Shown piece by piece: positions 18,388 to 29,230 of a DNA stretch of 64,000 nt. The notes below the pieces were generated by a model that saw nothing but the letters and a program-made list of their open reading frames with translations, was not told where the DNA came from and did no database searches. The translations under genes were made by a program, and so were the position numbers. Position 1 is the first letter of the stretch; the number at the start of each line of letters is the position of its first letter. Origin of the DNA: Rhodocytophaga rosea (GTDB lineage Bacteria; Bacteroidota; Bacteroidia; Cytophagales; 172606-1). The stretch spans positions 7,292,501 through 7,356,500 of the forward strand of contig NZ_CP048222.1 of NCBI RefSeq assembly GCF_010119975.1. Reading direction: 5' to 3'.

Positions 18388-19452
18388 ATGGACAAGCAAG
18401 CGTTTTTAGCGAACTATTTGAATAATGCCTCACCCACAGGGTTTGAAACAGCCGGGCAAAAAATATGGCTGGAATATGTTAAACCTTATATCGATGAATA
18501 TATTGTAGACACGTATGGATCTGTAGCAGGAATTATTAATCCTGGTGCCCCTTATAAAGTTGTAATAGAGGCACATGCCGACGAGATCTCCTGGTTTGTG
18601 AATTATATTACCGACGACGGATATATTTATGTGCGGCGCAATGGAGGCTCCGATGCCCTGATTGCTCCTTCCATGCGGGTGAATATCCATACCAGGAAAG
18701 GAATTGTGAAAGGAATTTTCGGATGGCCGGCCATTCATGTTCGCAATGTAGAAAAAGATGAAGTCCCTACACTTAAAAATATTTTTATTGATTGTGGCTG
18801 CAAAAACAAAGAAGAAGTTCTTAACAAGGGCGTTCATGTAGGTTCTGTAGTTACCTTTGATAATGATTTTACGACCCTCAATGACCGGTTTTATGTGGGC
18901 CGGGCCTTAGATAACCGCATTGGAGGTTATATGATCGCACAGGTAGCCAGATTACTAAAAGAAAATAATAACCAGCTGGATTATAGTTTATACATCGTAA
19001 ATGCGGTGCAGGAGGAAATTGGATTGAGAGGCGCTGAAATGATTGCCCGCCGCATTAACCCTGATGTGGCTATTATTACCGATGTATGCCATGATACGCA
19101 CTCACCCATGTATAAAAAAGTTGAACAGGGCGATCAGGCATGTGGAAAAGGCCCGGTTTTAACGTATGGCCCGGCTGTGCAGAATAATGTGCTGAATATG
19201 CTGATAGATGTAGCCGAACAAAAAGAAATTCCTTTCCAACGTGCTTCTGCTTCCAGGTCAACCGGTACAGATACAGATGCTTTTGCCTATTCAAACGCCG
19301 GGGTAGCTTCCGCTCTGGTTTCGCTCCCGCTCAAATATATGCATACTACGGTAGAAACCGTGCATCAGGATGATGTAGAAAATGTAATCCGGCTGATTTA
19401 TGAATTTCTGGTACAGCTCAAAGGGGGACATGATTTCAGGTATTTTACCTAA
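18388..19452 (+). CDS. M42-family metallo-aminopeptidase
   Basis: A 354-residue enzyme of the M42 (glutamyl aminopeptidase/tetrahedral aminopeptidase) family. The motif VVIEAHADEISWFVN gives the first zinc His, GRALDNRIGGYM the bridging Asp, NAVQEEIGLRGAEM the catalytic Glu pair, IITDVCHDTHS a further ligand, and MHTTVETVHQDDVENVI the last His. Cytoplasmic, probably a large self-assembled complex degrading short peptides. It is followed by panB after 60 bp on the same strand; a functional link is not evident. Confidence 0.93.
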   Translation: MDKQAFLANYLNNASPTGFETAGQKIWLEYVKPYIDEYIVDTYGSVAGIINPGAPYKVVIEAHADEISWFVNYITDDGYIYVRRNGGSDALIAPSMRVNIHTRKGIVKGIFGWPAIHVRNVEKDEVPTLKNIFIDCGCKNKEEVLNKGVHVGSVVTFDNDFTTLNDRFYVGRALDNRIGGYMIAQVARLLKENNNQLDYSLYIVNAVQEEIGLRGAEMIARRINPDVAIITDVCHDTHSPMYKKVEQGDQACGKGPVLTYGPAVQNNVLNMLIDVAEQKEIPFQRASASRSTGTDTDAFAYSNAGVASALVSLPLKYMHTTVETVHQDDVENVIRLIYEFLVQLKGGHDFRYFT

Positions 19453-19511
19453 ATTATATCAATAGTCATTCGTAATTAGTCATTTGTAATTGGTAATTAT
19501 ATTTTAATCCC

Positions 19512-20330
19512 ATGTCTGTACACCGCACAGAAGTCAAAAGAATTACTACGCATATTTTACAGGAAATGAAAGTAAGAGGCGAGAAGATCAGTATGCTCAC
19601 CGCTTATGATTATTCAATGGCGCGGATTGTAGATGGCGCAGGGATGGATATTATTCTGGTAGGAGATTCAGCTTCAAACGTGATGGCCGGGCATGAAACC
19701 ACCTTACCTATTACCCTCGATCAGATGATTTATCATGCAGCAGCCGTAGTAAGAGGTGTAAGCCGGGCATTGGTGGTAGTAGATTTGCCTTTTGGTTCCT
19801 ACCAGGGGAATTCTTCCGAAGCGCTTCGTTCTACGATCCGGATTATGAAAGAATCGGGAGCCCATGCCATAAAAATAGAAGGGGGTGTAGAAATCAAAGA
19901 ATCTGCCATGCGTATCCTGAGTGCAGGCGTGCCAGTAATGGGACATCTGGGATTAACCCCACAATCTATTTATAAATTTGGTACCTACGCCGTTCGGGCA
20001 AGGGAAGAAGCAGAAGCCGCCAAATTATTAAGCGATGCAAAAGTTCTGGAGGAATGCGGTTGTTTTGCTATCGTCCTGGAAAAAATACCGGCTTCCCTGG
20101 CCAAACAGGTAGCTGAAGAGGTACGTATTCCTATCATTGGTATTGGTGCCGGCCCGTATGTAGATGGACAAGTGCTTGTTTTACATGATCTGGTTGGGAT
20201 TACAAAAGATTTTAACCCCAAGTTCCTGCGGCGGTATGCTGATGTGCATTCTGTCATTACGGATGCTGTAAACCGATACATAGCGGATGTAAAAAGTAAA
20301 GAATTTCCCAATGAGAAGGAAGGATATTAA
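19512..20330 (+). CDS. panB: 3-methyl-2-oxobutanoate hydroxymethyltransferase (pantothenate synthesis)
   Basis: A 272-residue enzyme of standard PanB length. It shows [37 protein letters not shown] with the metal-binding Asp, [10 protein letters not shown] with the second Asp, [12 protein letters not shown], and [20 protein letters not shown]. It transfers a hydroxymethyl group from methylene-tetrahydrofolate to 2-oxoisovalerate, the first committed step of pantothenate and CoA synthesis. The spacer before it contains AATTACG-like sequence. An RluA-type gene follows after 54 bp. Confidence 0.97.
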   Translation: MSVHRTEVKRITTHILQEMKVRGEKISMLTAYDYSMARIVDGAGMDIILVGDSASNVMAGHETTLPITLDQMIYHAAAVVRGVSRALVVVDLPFGSYQGNSSEALRSTIRIMKESGAHAIKIEGGVEIKESAMRILSAGVPVMGHLGLTPQSIYKFGTYAVRAREEAEAAKLLSDAKVLEECGCFAIVLEKIPASLAKQVAEEVRIPIIGIGAGPYVDGQVLVLHDLVGITKDFNPKFLRRYADVHSVITDAVNRYIADVKSKEFPNEKEGY

Positions 20331-20384
20331 ATAATTACGAATTACGTTTCTTTAATTACTCAATCACTCATTCGCTCAATTACT

Positions 20385-21068
20385 TTGCCTGCTCCTTATA
20401 CTATCGTTTACGAAGATAATCATTTACTAATTGTTAATAAGAAGAGTGGTGTATTGGTACAGGGAGATAAAACAGGAGACAAGCCGCTGCTGGATATATT
20501 AAAAGAGTATATCCGGGAAAAGTACCAGAAACCAGGAGAAGTTTTTCTGGGAACAGTGCACCGCCTCGACAGGCCTGTAAGCGGATTAGTAGTGTTTGCC
20601 CGTACTTCTAAAGCCCTGGAACGTATGAATGAAATGTTCCGCACGAAAGCCATTCAAAAAACATACTGGGCAATTACACATAAAAAACCTGCAGAAGAAC
20701 AAGGCACTCTGGTGCACTGGCTGGTGAAAGATGAAGCTAAAAATTTCACAACCGCTTATAAAAAGGAAGTCAACGGAAGTTTACGTGCAGAATTGAGTTA
20801 CCGCTTAGTATGCATTTCAGAGGGAATGTATTTGCTGGAGGTGTTGCCTGTTACCGGCCGTCCACACCAGATTCGGGTGCAGCTGGCGCAGATAGGATGT
20901 GCAATTAAAGGAGATATCAAATATGGGTTTCCCAAACCTAATCCGGATAATAGTATATGCTTGCATGCCAGGCAACTGGATTTTATTCATCCGGTTAAAA
21001 AAGAACCAATTCAATGTATTGCAGAACTGCCTGAACACAGTTACTGGTTTCCATTTAACAAAGTCTGA
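20385..21068 (+). CDS. RluA-family RNA pseudouridine synthase
   Basis: A 227-residue catalytic core. It has YEDNHLLIVNKKSGVLVQGD, the catalytic motif VHRLDRPVSGLVVFARTSKA (HRLD with the nucleophilic Asp), TTAYKKEV and VTGRPHQIRVQLA. It lacks an N-terminal S4 domain, as in the shorter RluA/RluC-like members; the RNA target (23S rRNA or tRNA) cannot be assigned. The only good start is TTG at 20385-20387, since no ATG precedes the conserved N-terminus. The upstream spacer includes two AATTACG units. Confidence 0.92.
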   Translation: MPAPYTIVYEDNHLLIVNKKSGVLVQGDKTGDKPLLDILKEYIREKYQKPGEVFLGTVHRLDRPVSGLVVFARTSKALERMNEMFRTKAIQKTYWAITHKKPAEEQGTLVHWLVKDEAKNFTTAYKKEVNGSLRAELSYRLVCISEGMYLLEVLPVTGRPHQIRVQLAQIGCAIKGDIKYGFPKPNPDNSICLHARQLDFIHPVKKEPIQCIAELPEHSYWFPFNKV

Positions 21069-21144
21069 TTATGGGTGATAAGTATTAAAATATTTTTGCA
21101 GATTTGTGAAGAGAGCACCAGCGCTGGTTAAATCAGAGTAAAAT

Positions 21145-21459
21145 ATGGCTACAGAGAATTTCCTACACCGTTTGCAGAGAAGATGGGGCGTTTCTACCAT
21201 CTGGCAGGTAATTGTTATTCTAATTGTATTTGCCCTCACTGGCTTCTCTGCTATGTACATTAAAAGACCTATTTTTGCTTTGTTAGGTATAGATGCTGAC
21301 ACTCCTTTCTATATCCGGGCTATTGTCTGGACATTAACTGTACTCCCTGCCTATCAGGTATTGTTATTGATGTATGGATTTTTGCTGGGTCAGTTCACCT
21401 TTTTCTGGAATTTTGAGAAAAGAATGTTTAGCGGCATAAAAAAATTATTCAACCGCTAA
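21145..21459 (+). CDS. Small membrane protein, DUF6787-like
   Basis: A 104-residue protein with a short basic N-terminus (FLHRLQRRWGV) and two or three hydrophobic helices (WQVIVILIVFALTGFSAMY; AIVWTLTVLPAYQVLLLMYG) ending in a basic tail (KRMFSGIKKLFNR). The RRWGVSTIWQ start and the FTFFWNFEKRMF region resemble Bacteroidota membrane proteins of the DUF6787 group, from memory and not confirmed. It would lie in the inner membrane. It is on the same strand as the RluA-type gene, 76 bp downstream. Confidence 0.75.
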   Translation: MATENFLHRLQRRWGVSTIWQVIVILIVFALTGFSAMYIKRPIFALLGIDADTPFYIRAIVWTLTVLPAYQVLLLMYGFLLGQFTFFWNFEKRMFSGIKKLFNR

Positions 21460-21776
21460 AACTTTATTTTCACCGATGCAGTATCAATCCATAGAAAAAT
21501 CAGAAAAAAAGTAGTATTATTATCTTAAATTCGTTAATAACTACTACCTCATTCAGTTAATGCAATAATACCATTGTTGTGCAGCCTGATTGAAAAATAA
21601 ATTTCAGGTATTTGTTAACTTTGGATTCCGGTGTAGTATTAATTTAAAGTGTTGAGACAGGTGCAAAATGACTGAATTGTTGCTTGATTGCTTTGGTTTA
21701 ACGTAAGGTTTTTATAAACCTTATTATGTTATGCCAATGGCTTTTTTCAATGTTAGACCATTTGTCATTTATTGCT

Positions 21777-22310
21777 ATGTCAACAGAAGAATCTTACCGG
21801 ATCTTACAGATCCCTCCAGGTGCAAGCCATCAGGACATTAAGCGGGCTTACCGCACACAAGCAAAGCTTTTTCATCCGGATGTTAACCGTTCATTGGACG
21901 CACAAAAGCAGTTTGTTCTTGTTAATCAGGCCTACGAGAAACTACTTCCCTCTAAACCGGAAACGATTCCATCCAGAGTATATGATATGTACCGGGGGTA
22001 TGATCCGTTCAGGGGTGAAACACGCCAGGAGAGAGCCGCCAGATTTGCCCGGATGCAGTATGAGGAATTCAAGCGGAATAATGAAAAATTCAGAAACTCT
22101 ATTTGGTATATTCCGATTAAAATCTTTGCCTATTTTGTATGGCTAATGGGCGGTTTTGTAGCAGTTGGTTTTATGGTTGGTCCGTTTTTGATGATGTTTG
22201 TCAACTGGATGACTGGTGTTTCGATGCTGCCCATCATTTTTATGGGTATTGCCGTAATGACTGGCGTTTTCCGGTTAAAGAATGATATGAATCAGTATCT
22301 AAATAAATGA
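21777..22310 (+). CDS. J-domain (DnaJ-like) membrane protein
   Basis: A 177-residue protein starting at the ATG at 21777 (MSTEESYRILQIPPGASHQD); an upstream in-frame start would add an unlikely hydrophobic N-terminus. The J domain covers about residues 1-65 with the signature HPDVNR, which contacts Hsp70 and stimulates its ATPase. A charged linker (YRGYDPFRGETRQERAARF) leads to two C-terminal hydrophobic helices (IFAYFVWLMGGFVAVGFMVG and a following one), so the J domain is probably tethered to the inner membrane facing the cytoplasm. It is not a full DnaJ: the G/F and zinc-finger regions are absent. Confidence 0.88.
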   Translation: MSTEESYRILQIPPGASHQDIKRAYRTQAKLFHPDVNRSLDAQKQFVLVNQAYEKLLPSKPETIPSRVYDMYRGYDPFRGETRQERAARFARMQYEEFKRNNEKFRNSIWYIPIKIFAYFVWLMGGFVAVGFMVGPFLMMFVNWMTGVSMLPIIFMGIAVMTGVFRLKNDMNQYLNK

Positions 22311-22385
22311 ATTACTGTTGTATTAACTATAGCTATTAAAAATCGAAAGCCTATTGATAAACTCTTACTCTTTAACATAAAATAA

Positions 22386-22432
22386 CACAAACAAAAAACC
22401 GCATTCATATACGAACGTGGTTTTTTGTGTTG
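22386..22432. terminator. Bidirectional intrinsic terminator between J-domain gene and atpC
   Basis: The stem ACAAAAAACC (22391-22400) pairs with GGTTTTTTGT (22419-22428), giving T-runs on both strands. It lies between convergent genes and can serve both. Confidence 0.8.
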
Positions 22433-22452
22433 ATAATATTGTAAAAAGCTAC

Positions 22453-22698
22453 TTATGCCAGTACAGATTCGGCAAGCACGATAATCTTATTATTCAATAC
22501 TTCTACCATGCCGCCGTCTACTACAATTGATTGTTCGCCTTGTGTAGTACGGATGGTGATTTTGCCTTTTTCTAATAAACTGATCAGCGGCGCATGATTA
22601 TTTAATACCTGAAATGAACCTTTAGCCCCAGGAAAAGTGGCGGAAACAACTTCACCTGCAAATACTTTCTGGTCAGGGGTGATAATTTCTAAATGCAT
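22453..22698 (-). CDS. atpC: ATP synthase F1 epsilon subunit
   Basis: An 81-residue protein from the ATG at 22696-22698 (MHLEIITPDQKVFAGEVVSA). Conserved features are FPGAKGSFQVLNNHAPLISL and IVVDGGMVEVLNN. It is the short epsilon form with the beta-sandwich domain only and no C-terminal helical hairpin, as is common in Bacteroidota. It sits in the central stalk of F1 and couples gamma rotation to catalysis. The longer frame would extend into the inverted repeat at 22710-22783, which argues for the chosen start. It is encoded directly downstream of atpD. Confidence 0.92.
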   Translation of the reverse strand: MHLEIITPDQKVFAGEVVSATFPGAKGSFQVLNNHAPLISLLEKGKITIRTTQGEQSIVVDGGMVEVLNNKIIVLAESVLA

Positions 22699-22709
22699 AT
22701 TTTTTTTAA

Positions 22710-22783
22710 TTGTTGGTTGTTCGTTGCTGGTTGTTCGATAAATAGTACTCAATTACGAATAACTAACAACGAACAACTAACAA
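22710..22783. repeat. 28-bp inverted repeat between atpD and atpC
   Basis: Left arm 22710-22737 and right arm 22756-22783 are complementary over 28 positions, with three G-U pairs and one mismatch, around an 18-nt loop. The arms are built of GTTGTTCGTTG/CAACGAACAAC units. A related inverted repeat lies at 30273-30362. In the atpD-atpC transcript this would form a strong hairpin just before atpC. Confidence 0.9.
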
Positions 22784-22788
22784 CTACT

Positions 22789-24356
<1,568 letters not shown>

Positions 24357-24394
24357 TGTGTATGATTTTTGAGATAGGCTTAATTTTCAAGACG

Positions 24395-24425
24395 CAAAAG
24401 TAAGGGAATATTTAGTGAATACAAA
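24395..24425 (-). promoter_or_regulatory. Bacteroidota promoter of atpD-atpC
   Basis: On the minus strand TTTG (24425-24422), exactly 19 bp, then TACTTTTG (24402-24395) match the TTTG-N19-TAnnTTTG consensus completely. Transcription would start some 30-35 bp before the atpD ATG at 24356. Confidence 0.8.
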
Positions 24426-24582
24426 GCTATAACACAGTAGTTTTCTGCAAATGAAGCCGCTATATAGAGTGCAAACAGTAGGAATGAATATACTATTTAG
24501 TAGCCCAGACATTCAATCAAATAACAATTCAACCATCAGGCAATATTTTCAACTCGTAAACATTCTACTCATTCACGCCTTA

Positions 24583-25770
24583 TTATTCTGCATTCAGTAC
24601 AATCCGGAAAGTGGTTCCTTTGTTGATTTCAGATTGTTTAATGAAAATCTTGCCGGAATGATAATTTTCTATGATACGTTTGGCTAAAGTTAAACCAAGT
24701 CCCCAGCCCCGTTTTTTGGTACTGAATCCTGGCTCGAATACGCGGGTGATATTGGATTTGGATATTCCTTTTCCATTGTCGGTGATGTCAATCAATATTT
24801 TATTAGTGTTAAGCAGCTTCAGATTGATAGTAATTTCACCAGATCCGCTCATGGCATCTACCGCATTTTTACAGATATTTTCGATTACCCATTCAAACAG
24901 ATGTTTGTTTATATTGACAAAAGGCAGGTTTTTATCGCCTTTTATGTGAATCTTGATCTTGCTTGAAATCCTGCGCTGCAGATAGGCAGTAATATGTTCT
25001 AGTATATCATATAAGTTTTCGGGCTTTAGTGTAGGCATAGACCCGATATTGGAGAACCTGGCCGTAATCATTTCAAGCCTTTCCACATCTTTTTCCAGTT
25101 CCGGAATCACTTCGTCATCGGCAAATTTAGGGTCAGTTTTAAAATATTCTATCCATGCCATCAGCGACGATAGGGGCGTACCCAGCTGATGTGCCGTTTC
25201 TTTTGCCAATCCTACCCATACCTGGTTTTGCTCAGCGGTGCGGGAATAACTAAATGCCAGATACGCCAGAAAAGCAAAAACCGCAATAACAGTTAGTTGA
25301 ACATAGGGATAATACTGGAGCTGGGAGAGTAAATAGGAGTTCCGGTAGTAAATATATTGTGATTGTCCGGGACCCATATCTATTTTAATAGGCGAATGTT
25401 CCTCTTTCATAATTTCCAGCTCATCCTTCAGAAAGCTTTGCTTCCGCTCATCTGTAATGGGCAGTTCTTCTACGCTCGCAGGCATTTTTACATTACGGTA
25501 GTTGATAATGGTATCATTCCCGGAAGTGAGAATTACCGGAAAAATGTCGATGGCCCTTATTACTTCCTGGAATACAAAATCGATCGACTCATTGTTTTCT
25601 GGCCCCACAATAAACCGGTAGGCATTGGCATATAATTGTATCTGTTCACGTTCCCGCTGGGCAAGCCTGGTAACCAGATAATTGGTGTAATATACTGAGC
25701 TACTTCCAATTAACAGCGCTACCAGAACAATGATAATTTTATACTTAGACCTGTCGGCGTATATATTCAT
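24583..25770 (-). CDS. Sensor histidine kinase
   Basis: A 395-residue membrane kinase. A first transmembrane helix (IIIVLVALLIGSSSVYYTNY) is followed by a roughly 120-residue extracytoplasmic region, a second helix (VQLTVIAVFAFLAYLAFSY), then the catalytic core. The H-box is GLAKETAHQLGTPLSSLMAW with the phosphorylated His, the N-box VIENICKNAVDAM, G1 ITDNGKGIS, and the glycine-rich lid GWGLGLTLAKRIIENY. No response regulator gene is adjacent, so the partner is encoded elsewhere. It is divergent from hemA across about 110 bp. Confidence 0.92.
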   Translation of the reverse strand: MNIYADRSKYKIIIVLVALLIGSSSVYYTNYLVTRLAQREREQIQLYANAYRFIVGPENNESIDFVFQEVIRAIDIFPVILTSGNDTIINYRNVKMPASVEELPITDERKQSFLKDELEIMKEEHSPIKIDMGPGQSQYIYYRNSYLLSQLQYYPYVQLTVIAVFAFLAYLAFSYSRTAEQNQVWVGLAKETAHQLGTPLSSLMAWIEYFKTDPKFADDEVIPELEKDVERLEMITARFSNIGSMPTLKPENLYDILEHITAYLQRRISSKIKIHIKGDKNLPFVNINKHLFEWVIENICKNAVDAMSGSGEITINLKLLNTNKILIDITDNGKGISKSNITRVFEPGFSTKKRGWGLGLTLAKRIIENYHSGKIFIKQSEINKGTTFRIVLNAE

Positions 25771-25828
25771 ACATTAAAAATGCAATTATTTAAAATTAAT
25801 ACAAATTGACGGTTTACTAATTTTAAGC

Positions 25829-25859
25829 TTTACTATTAAGCAAATAAGTAGTAATTTTG
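25829..25859 (+). promoter_or_regulatory. Promoter candidate for hemA
   Basis: TTTA (25829-25832), 19 bp, then TAATTTTG (25852-25859) is one base off the TTTG-N19-TAnnTTTG consensus. It ends 20 bp before the hemA start codon. Confidence 0.65.
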
Positions 25860-25879
25860 CACCATAATACAATTACCGT

Positions 25880-27151
25880 ATGCATCAGCATTTCAAAGCA
25901 ATCAGCCTTTCCTACAAAACTGCTCCCCTGCACATTCGGGAGATGGTAGCATTGGAGGAAAGCAGCTGCAAGCAACTATTAGTTAAATTAAAAGAAGTTC
26001 TAGATATATCTGAAGCAATCGCTGTTTCGACCTGCAACAGAACTGAAGTGTATTATACTTCCACTACTGATCAGAGCACTGATATTATTAAATTGCTTTG
26101 TGTGGTAAAAGGGGTAAGCACCAATGAGAATATTCATCCGTATTTTAAAGTGATCAATCAGCACAACGAAGCGGTTAATTATTTATTTGAAGTAGCCATC
26201 GGTATTCATTCTCTGGTGATCGGCGACACTCAGATTTCCAACCAGGTGAAACAAGCCTATCAATGGTCGGCAGATACGCAGATGGCAGGCCCGTTTTTAC
26301 ACCGCCTGCTTCATACCATTTTCTTTACCAACAAAAAAGTAGTACAGGAAACCAGTTTCCGGGATGGTGCTGCTTCTGTATCGTATGCTGCTGCTGAACT
26401 GGTAGAAGACCTTACGGCCGAAATTAGTAATCCAAAAATACTGGTGTTAGGTTTAGGCGAGATCGGGGCAGATGTGTGTAAGAACCTGGCCAGTAAAAAT
26501 CTGGACATTACCATTGCCAACCGGACCCTTACCAAAGCACAGCAAATTGCCGCTGAATACCAAGTAAAATTAACTTCGTTTGAAAATGTATGGCAATCTA
26601 TTGCCGAAGCAGACGTGATCATCAGCTCAATTGCCAAAGCTGAACCCTTTATCACCCGAAGCTTAGTAGAAAAGCTGAATAGTCTTTCCTTCAAATACTT
26701 CATAGACCTTTCTGTTCCCCGTAGTGTAGAAAATAGTGTAGAAGAGTTACCGGGTGCGGTAGTGTATAATATTGATGACATTCAGAATAAAGCCTCCGAA
26801 GCCCTGCAGCGGAGAATTAATGCTATTCCAAAGGTAAAACAGATTATTGCCGGTGCCGTTTCTGAATTCCACGAGTGGACCAATGAAACCGCTGTTTCGC
26901 CTACAATAAATAAATTCAAGAATGCCCTGGAGCAGATCCGTCAGGAGGAAATTGGCCGGTATATGAAGCAAATGTCGGCTGAGGAAGCAGATAAAATTGA
27001 CCGCATTACCAAAGGCATGATGCAGAAGATTATAAAACTGCCGGTATTACAACTCAAAGCTGCCTGTAAACGGGGAGAGGCCGAAACGTTAATAGATGTA
27101 TTGAACGACCTGTTCAACCTGGAAAACAAACCCGAAAAGTCAAATCTGTAA
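25880..27151 (+). CDS. hemA: Glutamyl-tRNA reductase (heme synthesis)
   Basis: A 423-residue enzyme. The catalytic Cys lies in AVSTCNRTEVYY, the substrate-binding region is GIHSLVIGDTQISNQVKQAY, the NADPH-binding motif is ILVLGLGEIGADVCKNLA, and a C-terminal dimerisation helix region (ITKGMMQKIIKLPVLQLKAA) follows. It reduces glutamyl-tRNA(Glu) to glutamate-1-semialdehyde, the first step of the C5 route to heme. It is cytoplasmic, monocistronic, with its own promoter and a strong terminator immediately after. Confidence 0.96.
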   Translation: MHQHFKAISLSYKTAPLHIREMVALEESSCKQLLVKLKEVLDISEAIAVSTCNRTEVYYTSTTDQSTDIIKLLCVVKGVSTNENIHPYFKVINQHNEAVNYLFEVAIGIHSLVIGDTQISNQVKQAYQWSADTQMAGPFLHRLLHTIFFTNKKVVQETSFRDGAASVSYAAAELVEDLTAEISNPKILVLGLGEIGADVCKNLASKNLDITIANRTLTKAQQIAAEYQVKLTSFENVWQSIAEADVIISSIAKAEPFITRSLVEKLNSLSFKYFIDLSVPRSVENSVEELPGAVVYNIDDIQNKASEALQRRINAIPKVKQIIAGAVSEFHEWTNETAVSPTINKFKNALEQIRQEEIGRYMKQMSAEEADKIDRITKGMMQKIIKLPVLQLKAACKRGEAETLIDVLNDLFNLENKPEKSNL

Positions 27152-27176
27152 TTCAAGCCAACTCAAGATATCAATT

Positions 27177-27205
27177 AGCCTGCACTTCATTGTGTGGGCT
27201 TTTTT
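27177..27205 (+). terminator. Intrinsic terminator of hemA
   Basis: A 9-bp stem (27177-27185 with 27192-27200, two wobble pairs) and six-base loop are followed by a T tract to 27205. It lies 25 bp past the hemA stop and next to the end of the convergent gene. Confidence 0.85.
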
Positions 27206-27206
27206 G

Positions 27207-28538
27207 TTATAAATCCTCCTTCAAATACAGTAATTCATCTTCGCTTATTTCTATCATACGTTTGGGGTAAAAGGTATATACCTGTTTTGCTTCATTTTCA
27301 GTTAAAGTATTATATGGTTTATGGAAATGTAGTAATGCATACTCATCCCTCAATTCATATAGTGCATTACTTAAGATGCTTTGCATTTGTATATAAGTAT
27401 CATAGTCAGTTTGTCCATCATATTGGAGGCTTACTAAATAGTTTTTGCGATTATCCAGAATAAAATTTTCTACCAATGTTGTCAACTTTTGGCCAGCTAC
27501 ATTTTTCCATTCAAAGTTATCTTTCAGAAACGTTTGTTTATATTCTTGGCTAGCGTCAAATTTTTGAAAATAGAAATTATTTAATGAATCGATCTGAATA
27601 GCAAATATTTTATGCGGTAGATAATTAGGAATCAGATTATTAAGTATTGCTTCATTGCTGCAATAGGTAGATTTTGAAATACCATCCGATAGATATCCGA
27701 AGCTTATATCTGGATCAGGCAAAGGCTGTCGATAGTATTTCGCTTTATGCTGGCAAGAAGGAGGCAATAGCATGCCAATGCCTTGGTAAAAGTTAAGCTG
27801 AAACGAATCTTTTATACTCATGAAATGCACTACACTAAATTTTGAACCTGAGCGTGCGATTTCATACTTGACACGATCTACTATATACATAGGGGTATTT
27901 TTATCAATATATAGAGCAGGTGTGAGTCTTGGACTGTGTATATGATTATTTTCTTCTAAGAAATCTGGAATGATACCATAATCTATAAAAACATCATTTA
28001 CCTGAATACATATACTGTCACCAGACTTATTATCTGGAAATGACTTTCGTTTGCCAATAAAAATATTGGCTAAATTATATCTATCTCTATCTATATCTCC
28101 AGTTTGGGAAGAAGAAGGTAGATCTATATTTAATTGTATGTCCAGATAGGATGAATGAAAGAAATGCTCTTTGGGTGTGCAGTTGTATCTTTTTACCAGA
28201 TATGTTTTATAATCTACTGAGTCTCTTTGCAGAATTAATGTATCGTGTATAGAGGTATATGCAAATTTTATGTCATCCTCAACTTCACCCCAAAATAGTT
28301 TTCCATTATTCATAGAATATGAAGTGGTATCAGCAAAAGGTGAGTCCGCTTCATTCATTACTATAGTGCTATCTGTTATATCCCAGGTATGGTATATTTT
28401 TTCTTTATCCTCTGGATTTACTTCATGCCAATGTCCCTTTATTCTATCATGATCCGACTGGCAGGCTTGGATCCATGCGATGAAAGTAATAATGAATAGG
28501 GCAGTAGTAACTTTATACAAATAGGAAAAGGAATACAT
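27207..28538 (-). CDS. Lipoprotein of unknown function
   Basis: A 443-residue protein with a lipoprotein signal (TALFIITFIAWIQACQSDHD, lipid-modified Cys near residue 26). The following region (GHWHEVNPEDKEKIYHTWDI) resembles the start of lipocalin-like or stress-related Bacteroidota lipoproteins measuring a WEV-type beta barrel, but the similarity is weak. The C-terminal 300 residues are beta-rich with no recognised catalytic motif. It is anchored in the envelope. Codon use is more AT-rich than neighbouring genes, possibly a recently acquired gene. Function unknown. Confidence 0.7.
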   Translation of the reverse strand: MYSFSYLYKVTTALFIITFIAWIQACQSDHDRIKGHWHEVNPEDKEKIYHTWDITDSTIVMNEADSPFADTTSYSMNNGKLFWGEVEDDIKFAYTSIHDTLILQRDSVDYKTYLVKRYNCTPKEHFFHSSYLDIQLNIDLPSSSQTGDIDRDRYNLANIFIGKRKSFPDNKSGDSICIQVNDVFIDYGIIPDFLEENNHIHSPRLTPALYIDKNTPMYIVDRVKYEIARSGSKFSVVHFMSIKDSFQLNFYQGIGMLLPPSCQHKAKYYRQPLPDPDISFGYLSDGISKSTYCSNEAILNNLIPNYLPHKIFAIQIDSLNNFYFQKFDASQEYKQTFLKDNFEWKNVAGQKLTTLVENFILDNRKNYLVSLQYDGQTDYDTYIQMQSILSNALYELRDEYALLHFHKPYNTLTENEAKQVYTFYPKRMIEISEDELLYLKEDL

Positions 28539-28742
28539 CGAATATGGCTGAGTTTTTTTAATAGATGCCTTGATCCAATCATTTCCATAAACCTGGTCTA
28601 AATATCACTTCACTTCACATTCTTGCTTCTGTAGTTCACCCTAACCAAAATGAAGCTCACCGCTTGTCTATTCCGCCAGGGGAATAGGCGCTATATCTTT
28701 GGGTATATAATTAATCACACAGACATCAAACACATCCATAGC

Positions 28743-29147
28743 ATGAAAACGATACTCAACTCCGTAAAAACCCTCGCCTTTGCTTCTATATTCACTCTAT
28801 TTGGCGCTTCAGCATTTGCTCAGGAAGTAGCCCTGAACAAACCAGATCATAACACCATTGCTGAGTCCGAAGTAATTGTTCCCAGGCCAGCCTATTACCG
28901 TTCGTTCCAGGCAGTTGTGTTTCCCCGTCTGGATGGAAGTGTAGCAGTTAATATCGAAAAAGCCCCTCATGAAAGCATTCTGGTTAGGGTGTTCAATAAT
29001 AAAGGGCAGGTAATACACGAAAAGAAAATGGGCAAAAAAGAATTGCTTACCCGTAATTACCAACTGAATGGTATGCCTAAAGGTACGTATACCTTTGAAG
29101 TGGCCAGCCAGAACAAAGTGTATAGAAAAGAAGTAACGCTTGATTGA
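28743..29147 (+). CDS. Small exported protein with C-terminal sorting-domain-like fold
   Basis: A 134-residue protein starting at the ATG at 28743 (MKTILNSVKTLAFASIFTLF), signal peptide ending at AFAQ; the longer upstream frame has no signal. The C-terminal 70 residues (ILVRVFNNKGQVIHEKKMG, then GMPKGTYTFEVASQNKVYRK) resemble the beta-sandwich of type IX secretion C-terminal domains and of DUF3244-type proteins. It may be secreted or surface-attached, or simply a periplasmic beta protein. It lies directly before the LytS kinase gene on the same strand, 83 bp away. Confidence 0.75.
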   Translation: MKTILNSVKTLAFASIFTLFGASAFAQEVALNKPDHNTIAESEVIVPRPAYYRSFQAVVFPRLDGSVAVNIEKAPHESILVRVFNNKGQVIHEKKMGKKELLTRNYQLNGMPKGTYTFEVASQNKVYRKEVTLD

Positions 29148-29230
29148 AACTAGTTTTCTTTGAAAGGTTCTTGCCCGGAAATAGCAGGAACCTTTTACTT
29201 CTTCGTTTCTTATCCATAATTTCATGGTTT

